Positions 32,791 through 43,361 of a DNA stretch of 64,000 nt are shown piece after piece. The stretch comes from Branchinecta lynchi (lineage: Eukaryota > Arthropoda > Branchiopoda > Anostraca > Branchinectidae). Under the pieces are notes generated by a model. It worked only from the letters and a program-made list of their open reading frames with translations, did not search any database and was not told the origin of the DNA. The stretch lies in contig JAKZAP010000020.1 in assembly GCA_023053575.1 (NCBI GenBank), positions 16,797,998 to 16,861,997 of the forward strand. Reading direction: 5' to 3'. The translations under genes were made by a program, and so were the position numbers. Position 1 is the first letter of the stretch. Every line of letters starts with the position of its first letter.

Positions 32791-33079
32791 CTGTAATAAC
32801 TGTAAACATTTCTCCAAAATCTTATATATGTATCACAATGTATAGTTATTCTGTTTAGATGATGGTGTAGAAATATCCATTTTCGTCAAATTCAAAGTTC
32901 AAGTTTTTTAATTTTATACAAAAATACAAATACATATACAAGCACTGTGGAGAACAAAAATTCGAACATGCAGTGCTTGTTAAAAATGTTACTTTAATAA
33001 CAACACCTACGTACCCTATAAATCTAACAAAAATAATATAAGGTAAGCTGAAAACTATGAGCGTGATCCACCCTCCTAA

Positions 33080-33340
33080 CAATAGTAGCCTAACTGTTAG
33101 TTATTATTTTCGTCACAACCTTGTGAAAAGTTACTAGGTTCTAGCCTTCTCGAAATATTGACCAATAGTAACTATTTGCTAACCACGCACGGGAGCGTAG
33201 TAAACGTGGTAACTACGATCTCAGTGACGTGATTGGCCCGATCAGCCTCAGCTCAGGAAATGGACGCAAAAAGCCAGGGTTCGTGACGGCATGCCAAGTA
33301 ACTACGGTAAAAAGGGTGGAACACGATGTCACCTGGTTGA
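33080..33340. repeat. Family L repeat
   Basis: GTTAGTTATTATTTTCGTCA, TAGTAACTATTTGCTAACCA and GGGTGGAACACG resemble 22300-22440. Possible MITE. Confidence 0.4.
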
Positions 33341-33434
33341 GTTCAATTTAGTGTACATAGTGTCTAGAGAAATTTATACAGGCGACAGTCTTTTTTGCTG
33401 CAGTTATGTTATTATATAATTATTATTGATATTC

Positions 33435-33665
33435 CTTCAGCCCAAGCTGACTGTGAATCATATTCGACAATGCAAAATGGATACGTCAGCTACATTTTAT
33501 TAGAACTATATTTTCGCCCTTCTTGGCAAGGGTCCTCTTCAGGCTCAAAACCGCTCAAGTTGGAAAAACGAACTTGTGGAAAGGAAGGACCCTTGCCAAG
33601 AAGGGCCGACATATAGCTCTAATATAATATATTTGACGTATCCGTTTTGCATTGTCAAATATTCG
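33435..33665. mobile_element. Hammerhead foldback element, subfamily 2, partly decayed
   Basis: Left arm starts CAGCCCAAGCTGACTG; right arm ends GTATCCGTTTTGCATTGTCA. The minus-strand ribozyme (33511-33550) keeps TTTTGAGC, CTGAAGA and stem II but reads GGGCGAAAATATAGTTC, with one stem II base lost and an extra A. The plus-strand partner has lost CUGANGA and reads GACATATA. Confidence 0.7.
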
Positions 33666-33681
33666 TATTAATATTACTATA

Positions 33682-34094
33682 GGTGTATTCTCGCCGTTCC
33701 CCAAGGACTCCTCGTGGACTCGAAGGGAACGGCGAGAATAGAGGGAGTCACTCCACGAGGACTCCGCCTAGGAAAACAACGAGAACACAGGGAATGCTTC
33801 TAAAATGGATTTAGTTTGAAAAAAAAAATATGCAGTTGACGAAACTGGTCTGGATCCACTTTATTTTTGGTTTTGTTTATTCTGATTATTTTTAATTAAT
33901 CTTACATTGCACCAACACCAACAAAAATTCATTCTCCTCCGAATCTGAAAGGGAGTCCTTTTTGATGATGGTGATGATAATCGGAGCATTCCCCGTCTGT
34001 GGGGACTCGCGAGAATACGGGAGTGAATCCCCGGAACAAACGAAAACGCAGGGACTCCGCAAGTGGAGTCCTCGGGGAACGGCGAGAATACGCC
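33682..34094. mobile_element. Family H MITE beside exon D
   Basis: GGTGTATTCTCGCCGTTCCC and GGGGAACGGCGAGAATACGC form the ends. It closely matches 26809-27222 and stops 24 bp from the exon D donor. Confidence 0.75.
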
Positions 34095-34117
34095 TTATGT
34101 ATTAAAACATGACGTAC

Positions 34118-34295
34118 CTCTTTCTTCCTTCTTGTGAAATCCGAATCAAGTGCAACGTCTTCGGGCAGAGGGGTGTAGTTGTAACTCCATCCGGCTTCAT
34201 ATATTCTCTTTCCGATATCTCCAAGGGTGTGCCTTAATTGTCGCGTAACCCTCTTTGGAAGAAGCTTTGACGCGTTGTACTTTTTCTCGTCACAC
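34118..34295 (-). CDS. Crag: Crag exon D: cDENN/dDENN junction
   Basis: 178 nt: one base completes Met, followed by 59 codons in phase 0. It reads CDEKKYNASKLLPKRVTRQL, later TPLPEDVALDSDF and ends RRKKE. DENND4 proteins have xDEKKxxxxKxLPKKPxxxL and, before the next exon, TPxExDFxxxKK, so order and spacing fit. Acceptor CTCTCAG, donor GTACGT. A 413-bp MITE (33682-34094) ends 24 bp from the exon boundary, just inside the following intron. Confidence 0.92.
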
Positions 34296-34465
34296 CTGAG
34301 AGACAAAACATATTAAAATGGATCCCGTAATGTTTCACACACTGTGAATGTAGCTTAGAGAATAGAGAGGTCACTTTAACCATAAGCTGCATTAAATATT
34401 CTTTGAGCCCAAGCTGACTTTGAAACATTTATTCAAACAATGTTTACAACGGATAAGTCAGCTAT

Positions 34466-34525
34466 GATTCTTCATCAGCGATATTTCGGCCCTTCTTGGC
34501 AAGGGTCCTCGTCAGGCTGTCAATC
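34466..34525 (-). ncRNA. Type I hammerhead ribozyme, left arm of copy 3
   Basis: Minus strand: GATTGACAGC, CTGACGA, stem II with GCCAAG loop, GAAATATC, GCTGATGAAGAATC. Complete core. Cleavage after the C at 34480. Confidence 0.86.
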
Positions 34526-34689
34526 CTCTGGTTCAACTTCGGAGAAGGAAACAAACCTGTAATCAAATTGCTGTAATCATTTGCTGTAGATAACCCTACG
34601 CTAACCCGATTTTTTACTTTTCAATTTATTCTTCCATTTATTCTAGCTGGTATTACAGGTTTGTTTCCTTCCCCGAAGTTGAACCAGAG

Positions 34690-34749
34690 GATTGACAGCC
34701 TGACGAGGACGCTTGCCAAGAAGGGCCGAAATATCGCTGATGAAGAATC
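34690..34749 (+). ncRNA. Type I hammerhead ribozyme, right arm of copy 3 (stem II mismatch)
   Basis: Core intact, but stem II reads GGACGCTT instead of GGACCCTT (G at 34711), leaving one unpaired position. Activity may be lower. Confidence 0.8.
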
Positions 34750-34811
34750 ATAGTTGACGTATCCGTTGTAAACATTGTTTGAATAAATAAGCTGCATTCC
34801 CAAGCAATACG

Positions 34812-35030
34812 GATAAGGTATGAATGAATGAATTTATTACATGCTTATTTCTCTTCTGCTCTTGTTGTAGATTTTGTGCACACTTTGTATTTCTTGTTAA
34901 GCGTTCATTTACCTTTTTTTCTGTTTCTACTGTGCAGAGAGGCCAGAGAGAGTACACAAAATCTACAACAAGAGCAAAAGATAATTAAACATGTAATAAA
35001 TTCACTCATTCATAACTTATCCGTATTGCT
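34812..35030. repeat. Foldback repeat with ~60-bp arms (TCTACAACAAGAGCA)
   Basis: GAATGAATTTATTACATGCT ... GCTCTTGTTGTAGATTTTGT on the left is inverted as ACAAAATCTACAACAAGAGC ... AACATGTAATAAATTCACTC on the right. It abuts the right TSD of hammerhead copy 3. Confidence 0.65.
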
Positions 35031-35354
35031 TGATAATGTATCCCGATGAGTGGCTTGCTGTTGAACCCGAAGTCTTTTTCCTGGATACAGCTTCAGGGGT
35101 GTTCCAGTCCTCTCTCCACTTCTACACTCTTAAAGTCCTAATCAAGGCCAGTTTTTGAATGCCTGTGATGCTACGCCGGCCGGGCCGTATCCAGGAATTT
35201 ATTCCGGGGAGGGGGGTCTCTGCGGGTAGAAGCTAGCCCATACAGAACAGTAAAACAAGATTGATCAGAGATTAAAGCCTATAAAAAAGACGAGTATATG
35301 TGTAAGTTTTGGGGGCGGGGGGAGGAAGGCCCACTTGGATATGGCCATGTTCGC

Positions 35355-35690
35355 TAGCGACAGGATTTCCGGCCTGACCGTTGCCCAAGGAAACGCACAA
35401 GACCTGATTGAAACATTCAAATTAATCAATGGGAGTCATGGCAATTTTGAAGTGACTGATTTAGTAAGTGTCAGCGTTTACCGCCGCCATCGGAGGCACG
35501 CGTACAAGCTTGCAAAATCAAGATTCCACAAGGATGTTTTTAAGTGGGGTTTTGGTAACAGAATTGTTGATCCTTTGAACAGCCTTACCGAAGATGCGGT
35601 TAATGCTGAATCGATCAATAATTTCAAGTGCATTGTTGACGGGATTTTTATCAGTTCGACTACTCAAATTTTTTTTAGAGTTATTTAGAG
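35355..35690 (+). mobile_element. CR1-like LINE fragment, ORF2 C-terminus
   Basis: The open frame contains AQDLIETFKLINGSHGNF, then RRHRRHAYKLAKSRFHKDVF, KWGFGNRIVDPLNSLTEDAV and NAESINNFKCIVD. This is the CR1 ORF2 tail pattern RGDLIExFKILNG ... RRHxxKLxKxRxxxxxRxxFFxxRVxxxWNSLPxxVV ... SVNxFKxxLD. Truncated at both ends. Confidence 0.8.
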
Positions 35691-35691
35691 G

Positions 35692-35930
35692 CGAAAGCCT
35701 TTTCTCTTGCTTTGTATAATACAACATTAATAATGAGACCTCAACTCATATCATCAAAAGCTTTATCGAAGGTGAAGCGGAGGGGGGGGGGGGGGAGTCA
35801 GAACATGCATGTGCAGCTACCAAGCATCCGGGCGTTTCCATTGGCAGTGACAGAACTTTATGGGAGAAGAGCAACTCGGGAAATACGATGATTTCGAACA
35901 TAATACAAAGCAAGAGAAAAGGCTTTCGAA
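35692..35930. repeat. 28-bp inverted repeat pair
   Basis: CGAAAGCCTTTTCTCTTGCT TTGTAT at 35692 is inverted at 35900-35929 (ATACAAAGCAAGAGAAAAGG CTTTCG). Directly follows the CR1 fragment. Confidence 0.6.
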
Positions 35931-37752
35931 ACTACATTTTCAGAAGTCTCACAAGATTCAACACAGGGGTTTTAACGACAACAGAACAATGCAAAACCTG
36001 TAGTTAATATCAAGAAGAAATAATTTGATAGAACCTCCATCGTTGGTCTCATGAAACGACTATGGATACCCCGACAAAAGTGAGCTGAGCTAGAAGTACT
36101 TGCTCCAGCTTTGAGTTGATACCTGTCTACTTTCGTCTTCGCCATTGCTCATAGCAGAGGAATAAATGCAGGAGGCACGCTGACCGGCTCTGGAGCGCGT
36201 CCAGGGAACCAATCGGCTTTGTTACGGTGGTACCATCTGCACCCCGCACTGCTCACTTGTGCCGCCGTTATGCAGCGCTAGTCCCTTTCTGTTCGGTATA
36301 TCTTTTATACTGTCGTAACTCTTTGCTACTTTATTAACTCATGTTCATGACTCATGCTTGTCATCTTCTTCTTCACTTCTTTTTCGGGTCTCGACCGGGC
36401 AACAAGCCTTTTTACATAAAGGTTGTTTTTATTTTGTAAGTACAGCTCATACCAGAGAATAAAACCTTTTGTTTATTTACGGACCTTAGGTCATTGTCAT
36501 GAGTCTTGTTCAAGGCTCCTTAGAGTGGGCTGGCCTGTAGGGCCTAGTGTATGATGGGTGGTTTATAGCCTATTGTGATTCGGTACGCAAACCTTAGTGT
36601 GAATCGATCGGGGGAATCCACAATGAACCCGTGAAGTCTGCACGTGAAGTAGGCCACCAGACGCCCTAGGCTGTCCTGACTCCGATGACTGTATATATGG
36701 ACATTTACCGTCTATGTCCGGCCTACTACACCCCTCGCCATAACATCAGGTTGAGAGTGCTTCTTCACATACAAATACAGTCGTCGTAATAGCTTTTACT
36801 TTGAAAGTTTCTACTACTCGGCTTCACAGCGGTATAGTATATGAGGTAACGAAACGTTATGTGCTGCGTAGACGACCTGCGCTCGCTTGCAGCGGGCAGG
36901 GTATGGGGAAATATTCGACTCCGCATGGTCGTATTACAGAGATAGGAAGATTTTATCTATCAGATTATTAGTTCTTGTTAACATCCAAAGTGCTGTCTCT
37001 TGAAACTGCGCATCCCTGTATCAAATCTTGAACTTCAGACAGTGTAGGCTTAGGTTTCTATCGGGCAAGCTTCTACTGATTGTTCACTCGTCACCTCCAC
37101 TATGCTATCTTTTCCGCCTCACACCCACCTCACCCCACCCCGCCCCACCTAGTACGGAGTCGCAAGTCAAATCCAAGCAAGTTCAACTAATAGGCATCTG
37201 GCAATATAACCAAGTTTTCGAGAACCTAGATAGCAAGTCTACTAAGAAACATTCGCTTTACGGTTTGGACATGGGAGTTAGGATGTACAATGAACAATTT
37301 TCCAAAAGTAGAAAAGATGGGATCGTAGAGGAGGATTGAGAGAACAGAAATGCGGCGATCCTATCAGAATATTCCAATATTCGTCACGAAACAACGATTT
37401 CTGTGGTGCTGAGCAAATTCTTAGACAGCTGAAATTTTCAGTCGATGATTTCGGCCCAAGGCCCATGGCCAGACGGTATAACTCATAATCACAGGATTAT
37501 AGCGAGATACGACTAAGCCGCAGGAAACCTACTCCGGAAATTCCCCACTTCTATTTTCCACGAAAACATAGGCGAAATCTTATAGAAGTTTCCAAGGGTT
37601 TCTGATTAAGGAATTACGCAAGCTGGTTTCTATTTGAATTCTCCCAATTATCCTGTTCCAACGGAGATCCTCTTATCCTCAACTACGATTTGTGTGGTGC
37701 TGAATAAATTCGGTGAGAATTCCGCCCAAGGCCCCTCGCTAGGCCGTTTAGT
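35931..37752. other. Intron segment with no recognised feature
   Basis: No coding exon, RNA gene or dated repeat recognised. The phrase TGAAACTGCGCATCCCTGTA (37002) has relatives at 3935 and 30230 and so is repeat-derived. Confidence 0.5.
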
Positions 37753-37754
37753 TA

Positions 37755-37880
37755 AAGGATCCCTCGCACTATTTACTCTTGAACTTCTACTATTTTGAAG
37801 TATTTGAATATTAATTAGACTCTGCTTTCAACAAATAACCCGCGGTTTTAGCTATTTTAAGCCATTTTCGAGACCCGTTG
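37755..37880 (-). mobile_element. Family J MITE fragment
   Basis: TTAA then AGGATCCCTCGCACTATTTA CTCTTGAACTT, ending GAGACCCGTTGAGG: the inverted end of the TTAA MITE at 53864-54232. Confidence 0.65.
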
Positions 37881-38239
37881 AGGATCCTTACTTTTGCCCA
37901 ATGTGTGGACTATTGGATGAAAATATTTCCACTTAATGTGCGTATGCCCCGAGCTTTCAGATCTTCCTGGGGAAATGTTTGGTGTTTGTCATTGGGGGGA
38001 GGATTGGTTCGTAAAAGTAATGGGAAGGAAATTATTTGGTGATATTAAAAAGTTGGGAAAATTCCTTTCGGTTTCGATGAACCACAGAGAAAGGTTCCTG
38101 TAAAGGAATATGTAAAATAGTTATCATTTATTTGGTTTTTGTTTTCTATCTTTGTTTGTGTATATTTTTTCCCATGACCTCTGTGCTTTCAGTGGAATAA
38201 ATCTTATCCTATTGTATCTGTAGAGAAATCAGGGAAACA

Positions 38240-38470
38240 ATGAGCCGGTGCCAGGTACTCGTGAATCAATCCCTGGTGCACGCGAGGGGTTAGGAATTGG
38301 GTGTACCCGTTAAATCAGTACTCGAGGAGTTAGACACTTGGGAGAGCCAATCTCAGGTGCTAGGTGTATGAGCCAGTCCTAGGTGCTTGTTGAACCAATC
38401 CCAGGTATACGCGAGGGGTTACTCACTTACAAACAAAAAATCAGGGGTTAGGAACTGGGTCTTGAGGGGG
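38240..38470 (+). repeat. Imperfect minisatellite (AATC..CCAGGTRC..CGAGGGGTTA)
   Basis: GAGCCGGTGCCAGGTACTCG, GAATCAATCCCTGGTGCACG, CGAGGGGTTAGGAATTGGGT and variants recur four to five times with spacing of 40-70 bp. Confidence 0.55.
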
Positions 38471-38829
38471 ATTCTCTGCGGGAATTATCGAATTTTGAAC
38501 TTTATTTCCTTGACGGATAAGCTGGCAAAATTTGCAAGGTTCGGCTCCAGCGCCACCAGATCTTTTGCTCTGCATGCTGTTCGCTGGGAATGCTGCTAAA
38601 ATACGAGGAATTTGGTAGAAAAACAACACCACAATTCTAAAATCCCTTTTTGGGGTCGATTAGATATGATATGTTGGAGTAGCTTACTGAGTCCTTATCT
38701 GAACTTGGTTTCCTCATTTGATTAGTTGTTTCTCCATAAGGAAAAAACTTCAAAATGGTAAATTTGTGTTGTAGGCTACATATTCAAGCGGTTGATTATG
38801 GATAAATAGCAAAAATGTTAAAGGGGTCT

Positions 38830-38935
38830 AGAAAAGACTTGGAAATGTACAAGATCCGATTGCCTGGATCAAGAAGTCTGATAAACATTACAATTTTTGG
38901 GATCCCATCGAAACCTTCGGTCTTGTCAGTTTTAA
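38830..38935 (-). mobile_element. Family B 5'-end fragment
   Basis: TTTTTGGGATCCCATCGAAA CCTTCGGTCTTGT on the plus strand is the inverted start of family B (compare 60270 and 62720). Confidence 0.65.
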
Positions 38936-39183
38936 CGGAGTAAAAGAAAAAAAAGTAAACGACGCAAATGCCAATCTGCTTTATTCCAGACTGCACGATT
39001 TCCCATGTTGGCCGCTATGGGTCTATGGATGGTCTCACGCAAATTGTCTTTTCCGCTCTCTATGGTAGAAACGAGCCAAGTAAATTGAACTGAGTGAAAC
39101 ATTTCCAAACTGCTTCATGTCCTTGTGGTAAAGTAGAACTCAGGCCACGCTGCTTAGGTCACGTAATTTTTCTGAATACTTAC

Positions 39184-39359
39184 ATGTAAATCTGGTTGGT
39201 GTCCAAATCCACACAGCACACGTCTGACGGGGGGTCGTAAAGATCGAAAAACCGGGAGTCTACGCCGATCAAGAAGGGTACCGGCGAGTTCAGAACATCA
39301 CACAGGGCCAAGGGACACAGTGGCACGTAAGGACAGATCCACTTAAGTGGAAATATACT
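39184..39359 (-). CDS. Crag: Crag exon C: cDENN signature ([13 protein letters not shown])
   Basis: 176 nt, starting in phase 0 and ending two bases into a codon. It encodes [17 protein letters not shown], then [20 protein letters not shown], then [13 protein letters not shown]. This is the best diagnostic block for DENND4: FPFxWxCPYIPLCP, the APxPFIxGVDSRxFDLxDPP motif and CVDLDTN. The acceptor is ATTTACAG. The donor is AT|GTAAGT; splicing one base later would not use a GT. A LINE- and MITE-filled intron of about 4.9 kb follows. Confidence 0.96.
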
Positions 39360-41183
39360 CTGTAAATAAAAAAGAGTGCTTAGAAACGAGGCCGCACTGA
39401 GCGAAAACACTACACAAAATCCTGTCGGCTGCTGACTTTGGTATTCAAGTATTTACTTCTGTACTAAAATCATACAACATGGAAAACTTGGTCTATTGGC
39501 CTAGAAGGAAAAGGACCTCGTGGGCCTAGCTACACTACAACTTAAAGATTAAACAGAACAGAACAAAAGAAAAAGGCAAAAAGAAAAAGAGATTTATTGA
39601 GAGAAGTGTGTACGGGTATTTTTGAAAAAAGTTTTGAAATCTGTTGATTGGTGAGGATGTTTGGGTGACTGAATGACTGGACAAATTAGGAGCCAATCAG
39701 CAGTTCAACATAGATGTACATAATTAAAATAATACAATTTAAATCACTTGATAGGTCATTTTATTTACGTCCAGTTTTTTTTAGTTTTTTTTTTAATGAC
39801 GCCAAAGAGTGATGAAGCTCTACCCTAACAAATATCTATCCTCAGTAACGCAGTCAATGACTTAAGTCAAATAAAGTCAAATTCAAGCCACACAGTGTAG
39901 CTATATTTTGTTCGGTTGCTTTTGCGCACTCTAACGGCAAAACTACGTCGTCCAAGCAAGGTATTGCAACAGTTTGGCAGTACTTCCATACTTTCAAACT
40001 TGTCCATCCGATTTACCAAATTGCTAAATATCTCCTGCATTCGCCCCCATGGACCATAACTCTTTTTTGGTCCAAATATCCAGCTGGTTCTTCTAATACT
40101 AACATTCTCAATAAAAGAGTGGAGAATGTTATATCTTCCGTGAGTGAACTTAATCGCGACTGGTCTTCTATATTCCTGTGATTACGTCGATTATTTTTTT
40201 TTTCACTGTTCAATTTTCTTTTTATTTTGTCATTTTCTTTTCTTCCTTTGGTGTACTCTGTCATGAGCGCGCCCTCTCCTGTGTTTATGGCACTTACAGC
40301 CTCTGGCTCAAATGCCATAATACTGATAGCCATTCCGTCTGTCGGTCTGTCCGTTTTTTTTGTCACACTTTTACAAGTTAGGGTACTTCCAGATGTGCTT
40401 AGACACTGAAACTTGGCAGGCATATCACGGACCCGACCAAACTAACCTGGAAATAATCGGTTTCCCGATCCGACCATATGCGGGGGAGTGGAGGGCGCTG
40501 GAAACTGGAAAATTGAGGGCAGTTTGTCACACTTTTTCGAGTTAGGGTACTTCCAGATGTGCTAGGACCCTGAAACTTGGCAGGTATATCAGGGACCCGA
40601 CCAAACAATATTAGAAATAATCAGTTTTCCGATCCAACCATCTCGGGGGGAGTCGAGGGCGGGGGAATGGGAAATTGAGTAGTGTGTAACTTTCGAACGG
40701 GTGATCGGATTGGAATGATACTTAATAACTGAATAGACTATATATCTCTGATGTCCCTTTTAAAGTCTTCAAGACCGGTTTCGATAGCTAGGGGGGAGTT
40801 GGGGGGGGAGTTTTAAGAAACAGTTAGAATGGAGGGATCGGAGTGAAACTTGCTGGGAAGAACAAGCATCTGCTCTAGATAAATCGTTTAGACAATTGTA
40901 CTGGATCCGGACACTTGGGTGGGGGGGAGGGGGTTTCCCGGAATTCCGGTGATGGCGGTTTGGGGGATTTTCACGACGAAACTTCGCAGACATGTCAGGG
41001 ACCCGATCAAACTGACTTGAAAATAAAAATTTCGTCGATCTGATAATCGTTGGGAGAGTGCAGGGAGGGGAATCCGGAATGCTGAGTCATGCGTAACTTT
41101 GGAACGAGTGATCGGATTCGAGTGAAATTCAATAACTGAACAGAGGACATTGTTCAAAATAAAACGTCTGGGCGTCTTCCCCA

Positions 41184-41770
41184 ATAAAAATTATATATTT
41201 GGTTTTCACCATGAGACCCCGTATTGTGGGCCCTGCTTTGTCTACGTGGCTCCGACAAGGGAGTCCTAGACTTCTAAATTATATTCGAAAAACTGTTTAT
41301 GGTATTGGTCACGGTACAAGTCCCTTGTAAAGCCCCATCTATATTATTAATTTCCGTGACATGGGGATGTGAACTGGTTAGATGAATTTGCCTTCGGGCG
41401 GGATCACTGTTCCTATGGCCGGCTTCTACCAGACTACTGTAGTGGTTTGAGAACTCTGTTCACAAGCCCCTCGGTAGCTCAGTGGTAGAGTTACTGCCTT
41501 GTAAGCAGAGGGTCCTGGGTTCAAATCCCGGCTGAGGAGCATTTTTGTCTATCAGTTCACTATTTACAAATGTTTCGATCTCAAGGACGCCTTCCCGATT
41601 AAAAATTATATATTTGGTTTTATTTGGTTTTCACCATGAGACCCCGTCTTGTGGGTCCTGGTTTGTCTACGTGGCTCCGACAAGGGAGTCCTAGACTTCT
41701 AAATTATACTCGAAACATTGTTTATGGTATTAGTCACGGTATAAGTCCCTTGTGTAAAGCGCCATCTATA
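41184..41770 (+). repeat. Direct duplication of ~155 bp flanking the tRNA-like gene
   Basis: AAAAATTATATATTTGGTTT TCACCATGAGACCCCGT ... GGCTCCGACAAGGGAGTCCT AGACTTCTAAATTATA appears at 41184-41344 and again at 41598-41770, with a few substitutions. Confidence 0.85.
41468..41539 (+). tRNA. tRNA-Thr(TGT) or tRNA-like pseudogene
   Basis: A 72-nt cloverleaf: acceptor CCCTCGG/CTGAGGA, D arm TAGCTCAGTGGTAGAG, anticodon loop CTTGTAA (anticodon TGT, Thr), 5-nt variable loop GGGTC, T arm CTGGG-TTCAAAT-CCCGG. Boxes A and B are good. Two flaws: a C1-A72 mismatch and an A27-A43 mismatch, so it may be a decayed or captured copy. A T-run (ATTTTTG) follows at 41541. Confidence 0.7.
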
Positions 41771-42550
41771 CGATGAAACTTCGCTGGAATATTAGAGATT
41801 CAACAAGATTTGCTTAGAAATTGCTACTTCCCAAATCCGATTATTCCTTAAAGTACCAATCTTGACCGCAAAGTAAGAAAAACACTTTTAAGCAAAATAT
41901 TAATTCTCATGATACCCATCAGCCCATTATCATTTCTGCCTCAAGGGTTTTGCTTACAAATGAAGCTCTAGCTCCCTAAGGATGCGCATCTTAACTGCAA
42001 AGTCGAAACTTACTTTTGATCAAACAAGACATCTCAACCCATGCAAGTGCCATATGAGCTTACAGCTCTTGTTTCACAGGTTATAAATATAACTGCAATG
42101 AATTGACTAAGCTTATTTTGACGATAGTAATTAAAACGTGCAATGAAAATGTTCCACCTTTATAGTCGGCTACACATTCATCCACTTGTTATAATGAAAG
42201 TAAATTTGTTGGTTGATCAAAATTCTGGGTCATCTGGGGTTCTATTTTACATCTACCGAAAAAGTTCCAAGTAGCATACCTCTAGCCTACTATTTCCTGA
42301 AAACTGTAAAACTCCACTGGCATAGAAGCCTCAGACATACCAGTGGTCGCTTTGTTACTTAACTAACTAACAGCACGAAATAGAAAAAAACCCTAGCCTA
42401 TGGTATTAACAATTAAAACAAACATAAACAAAAGCACGAAAATTCTATGATAAAAGTTTATGAGAAAATAAAACCTAAAGTTCACATTACAAGGTCTGGG
42501 ATTTTAGCTTTATTTGGATGAAGATAAACGTATCAAGTATCGTTCCTTAA

Positions 42551-42866
42551 AGGACCGCTCGCAGTATTTACTCTTCAACTCACAGTATTTTGGAATATTT
42601 TAATACTTTAAAACTAGGCTGTGCTTTCAACCAGTTTTGGCTGTTTTAAGCCTTTTCTGAGACCCGTTAACTTAGAGCGAAAACAGGGAAACAATCTAAA
42701 TATCCGGTTTTTCTGATGGAAAAACCACTCGCAGACAGCCTGATACACATCGAAGGTAGCAAAACACGGCAACTGAGAAAATCAGCGTGGTTTTATTAGA
42801 GGGTACCGTACGGCCAGAGATATGGAGTGACTATGGAAGTATAATTGCGTTAGTATTATAGGTCCT
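42551..42866 (-). mobile_element. TTAA-flanked MITE, family J, inverted copy
   Basis: TTAA (42547-42550) AGGACCGCTCGCAG start and TATTATAGGTCCT, TTAA (42867-42870) end; internal GAGACCCGTTAACTTAG and AACAGGGAAACAAT match 53864-54232. Confidence 0.8.
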
Positions 42867-43361
42867 TTAAGTATATCTCGAGCAGGGCAGTTTTTTTTTT
42901 TTTTATCTAAGGATTCAGATCCATTAGCCTTCGGTTTCCGGTTTCGTCGGCACCTCAATTCCTATGACAAAAGACCCCCTCCCCCTCCCGAAAAGCCTGG
43001 CCAAGGAAAGGACTTCTTTACATAATCAGTCCATTAGCTTCCAGTTTCCGGTTGCAGATTGGCACCTAAATTCCTATGACGAAGACCCCTCCCCATCCCC
43101 CTCCCAAAAGCCTGGCAAAGAAAAGGAGTTAGGGTGGTGCTTAGTCAGTTTGATCAATACATTCAGATATGATGAACCAAAACGGAAACTCACATTGACT
43201 AAAAGGACGTGGAAACTTAGAATCGTTCTTCTCGAAAATCCCCTAACGAACTCTACGGCATATAACGTGACAAATGACAGCGGATAATCGATTTGTATTC
43301 GTGGATTCGTGTCAGACGGAATAACCAAACTAGCTAGACTAGCTTGTGCCAGAAAATCAAT

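Larger units (their letters stand above)
34394..34787. mobile_element. Hammerhead-bearing foldback element (copy 3)
   Basis: Flanked by TAAGCTGCATT at 34383-34393 and 34788-34798 (11-12 bp duplication). The one-sided tail (34394-34428, CTTTGAGCCCAAGCTGACTT) is on the left here, opposite to copies 1 and 2. Arms hold one hammerhead each, read outward. Spacer 34565-34650 has no ORF. Confidence 0.88.
40284..42073 (-). mobile_element. Helentron-like element, minus, carrying a tRNA-like gene and a duplicated block
   Basis: The 3' hairpin (TTTATGGCACTTACAGCC ... AAATGCCATAAT) and GTCTGTCGGTCTGTCC microsatellite are at the left; the 5' tip (GCAAGTGCCATATGAGCTTA CAGCTCTTGTT) at the right. Internal units contain GAACGGGTGATCGGATT and poly-G tracts. 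The middle (41184-41770) holds two ~155-bp direct copies flanking a tRNA-Thr-like sequence. Confidence 0.65.

Noticed and set aside
37028..37339. 103-codon plus-strand open frame
   Set aside because: No family resemblance and no splice or codon evidence.
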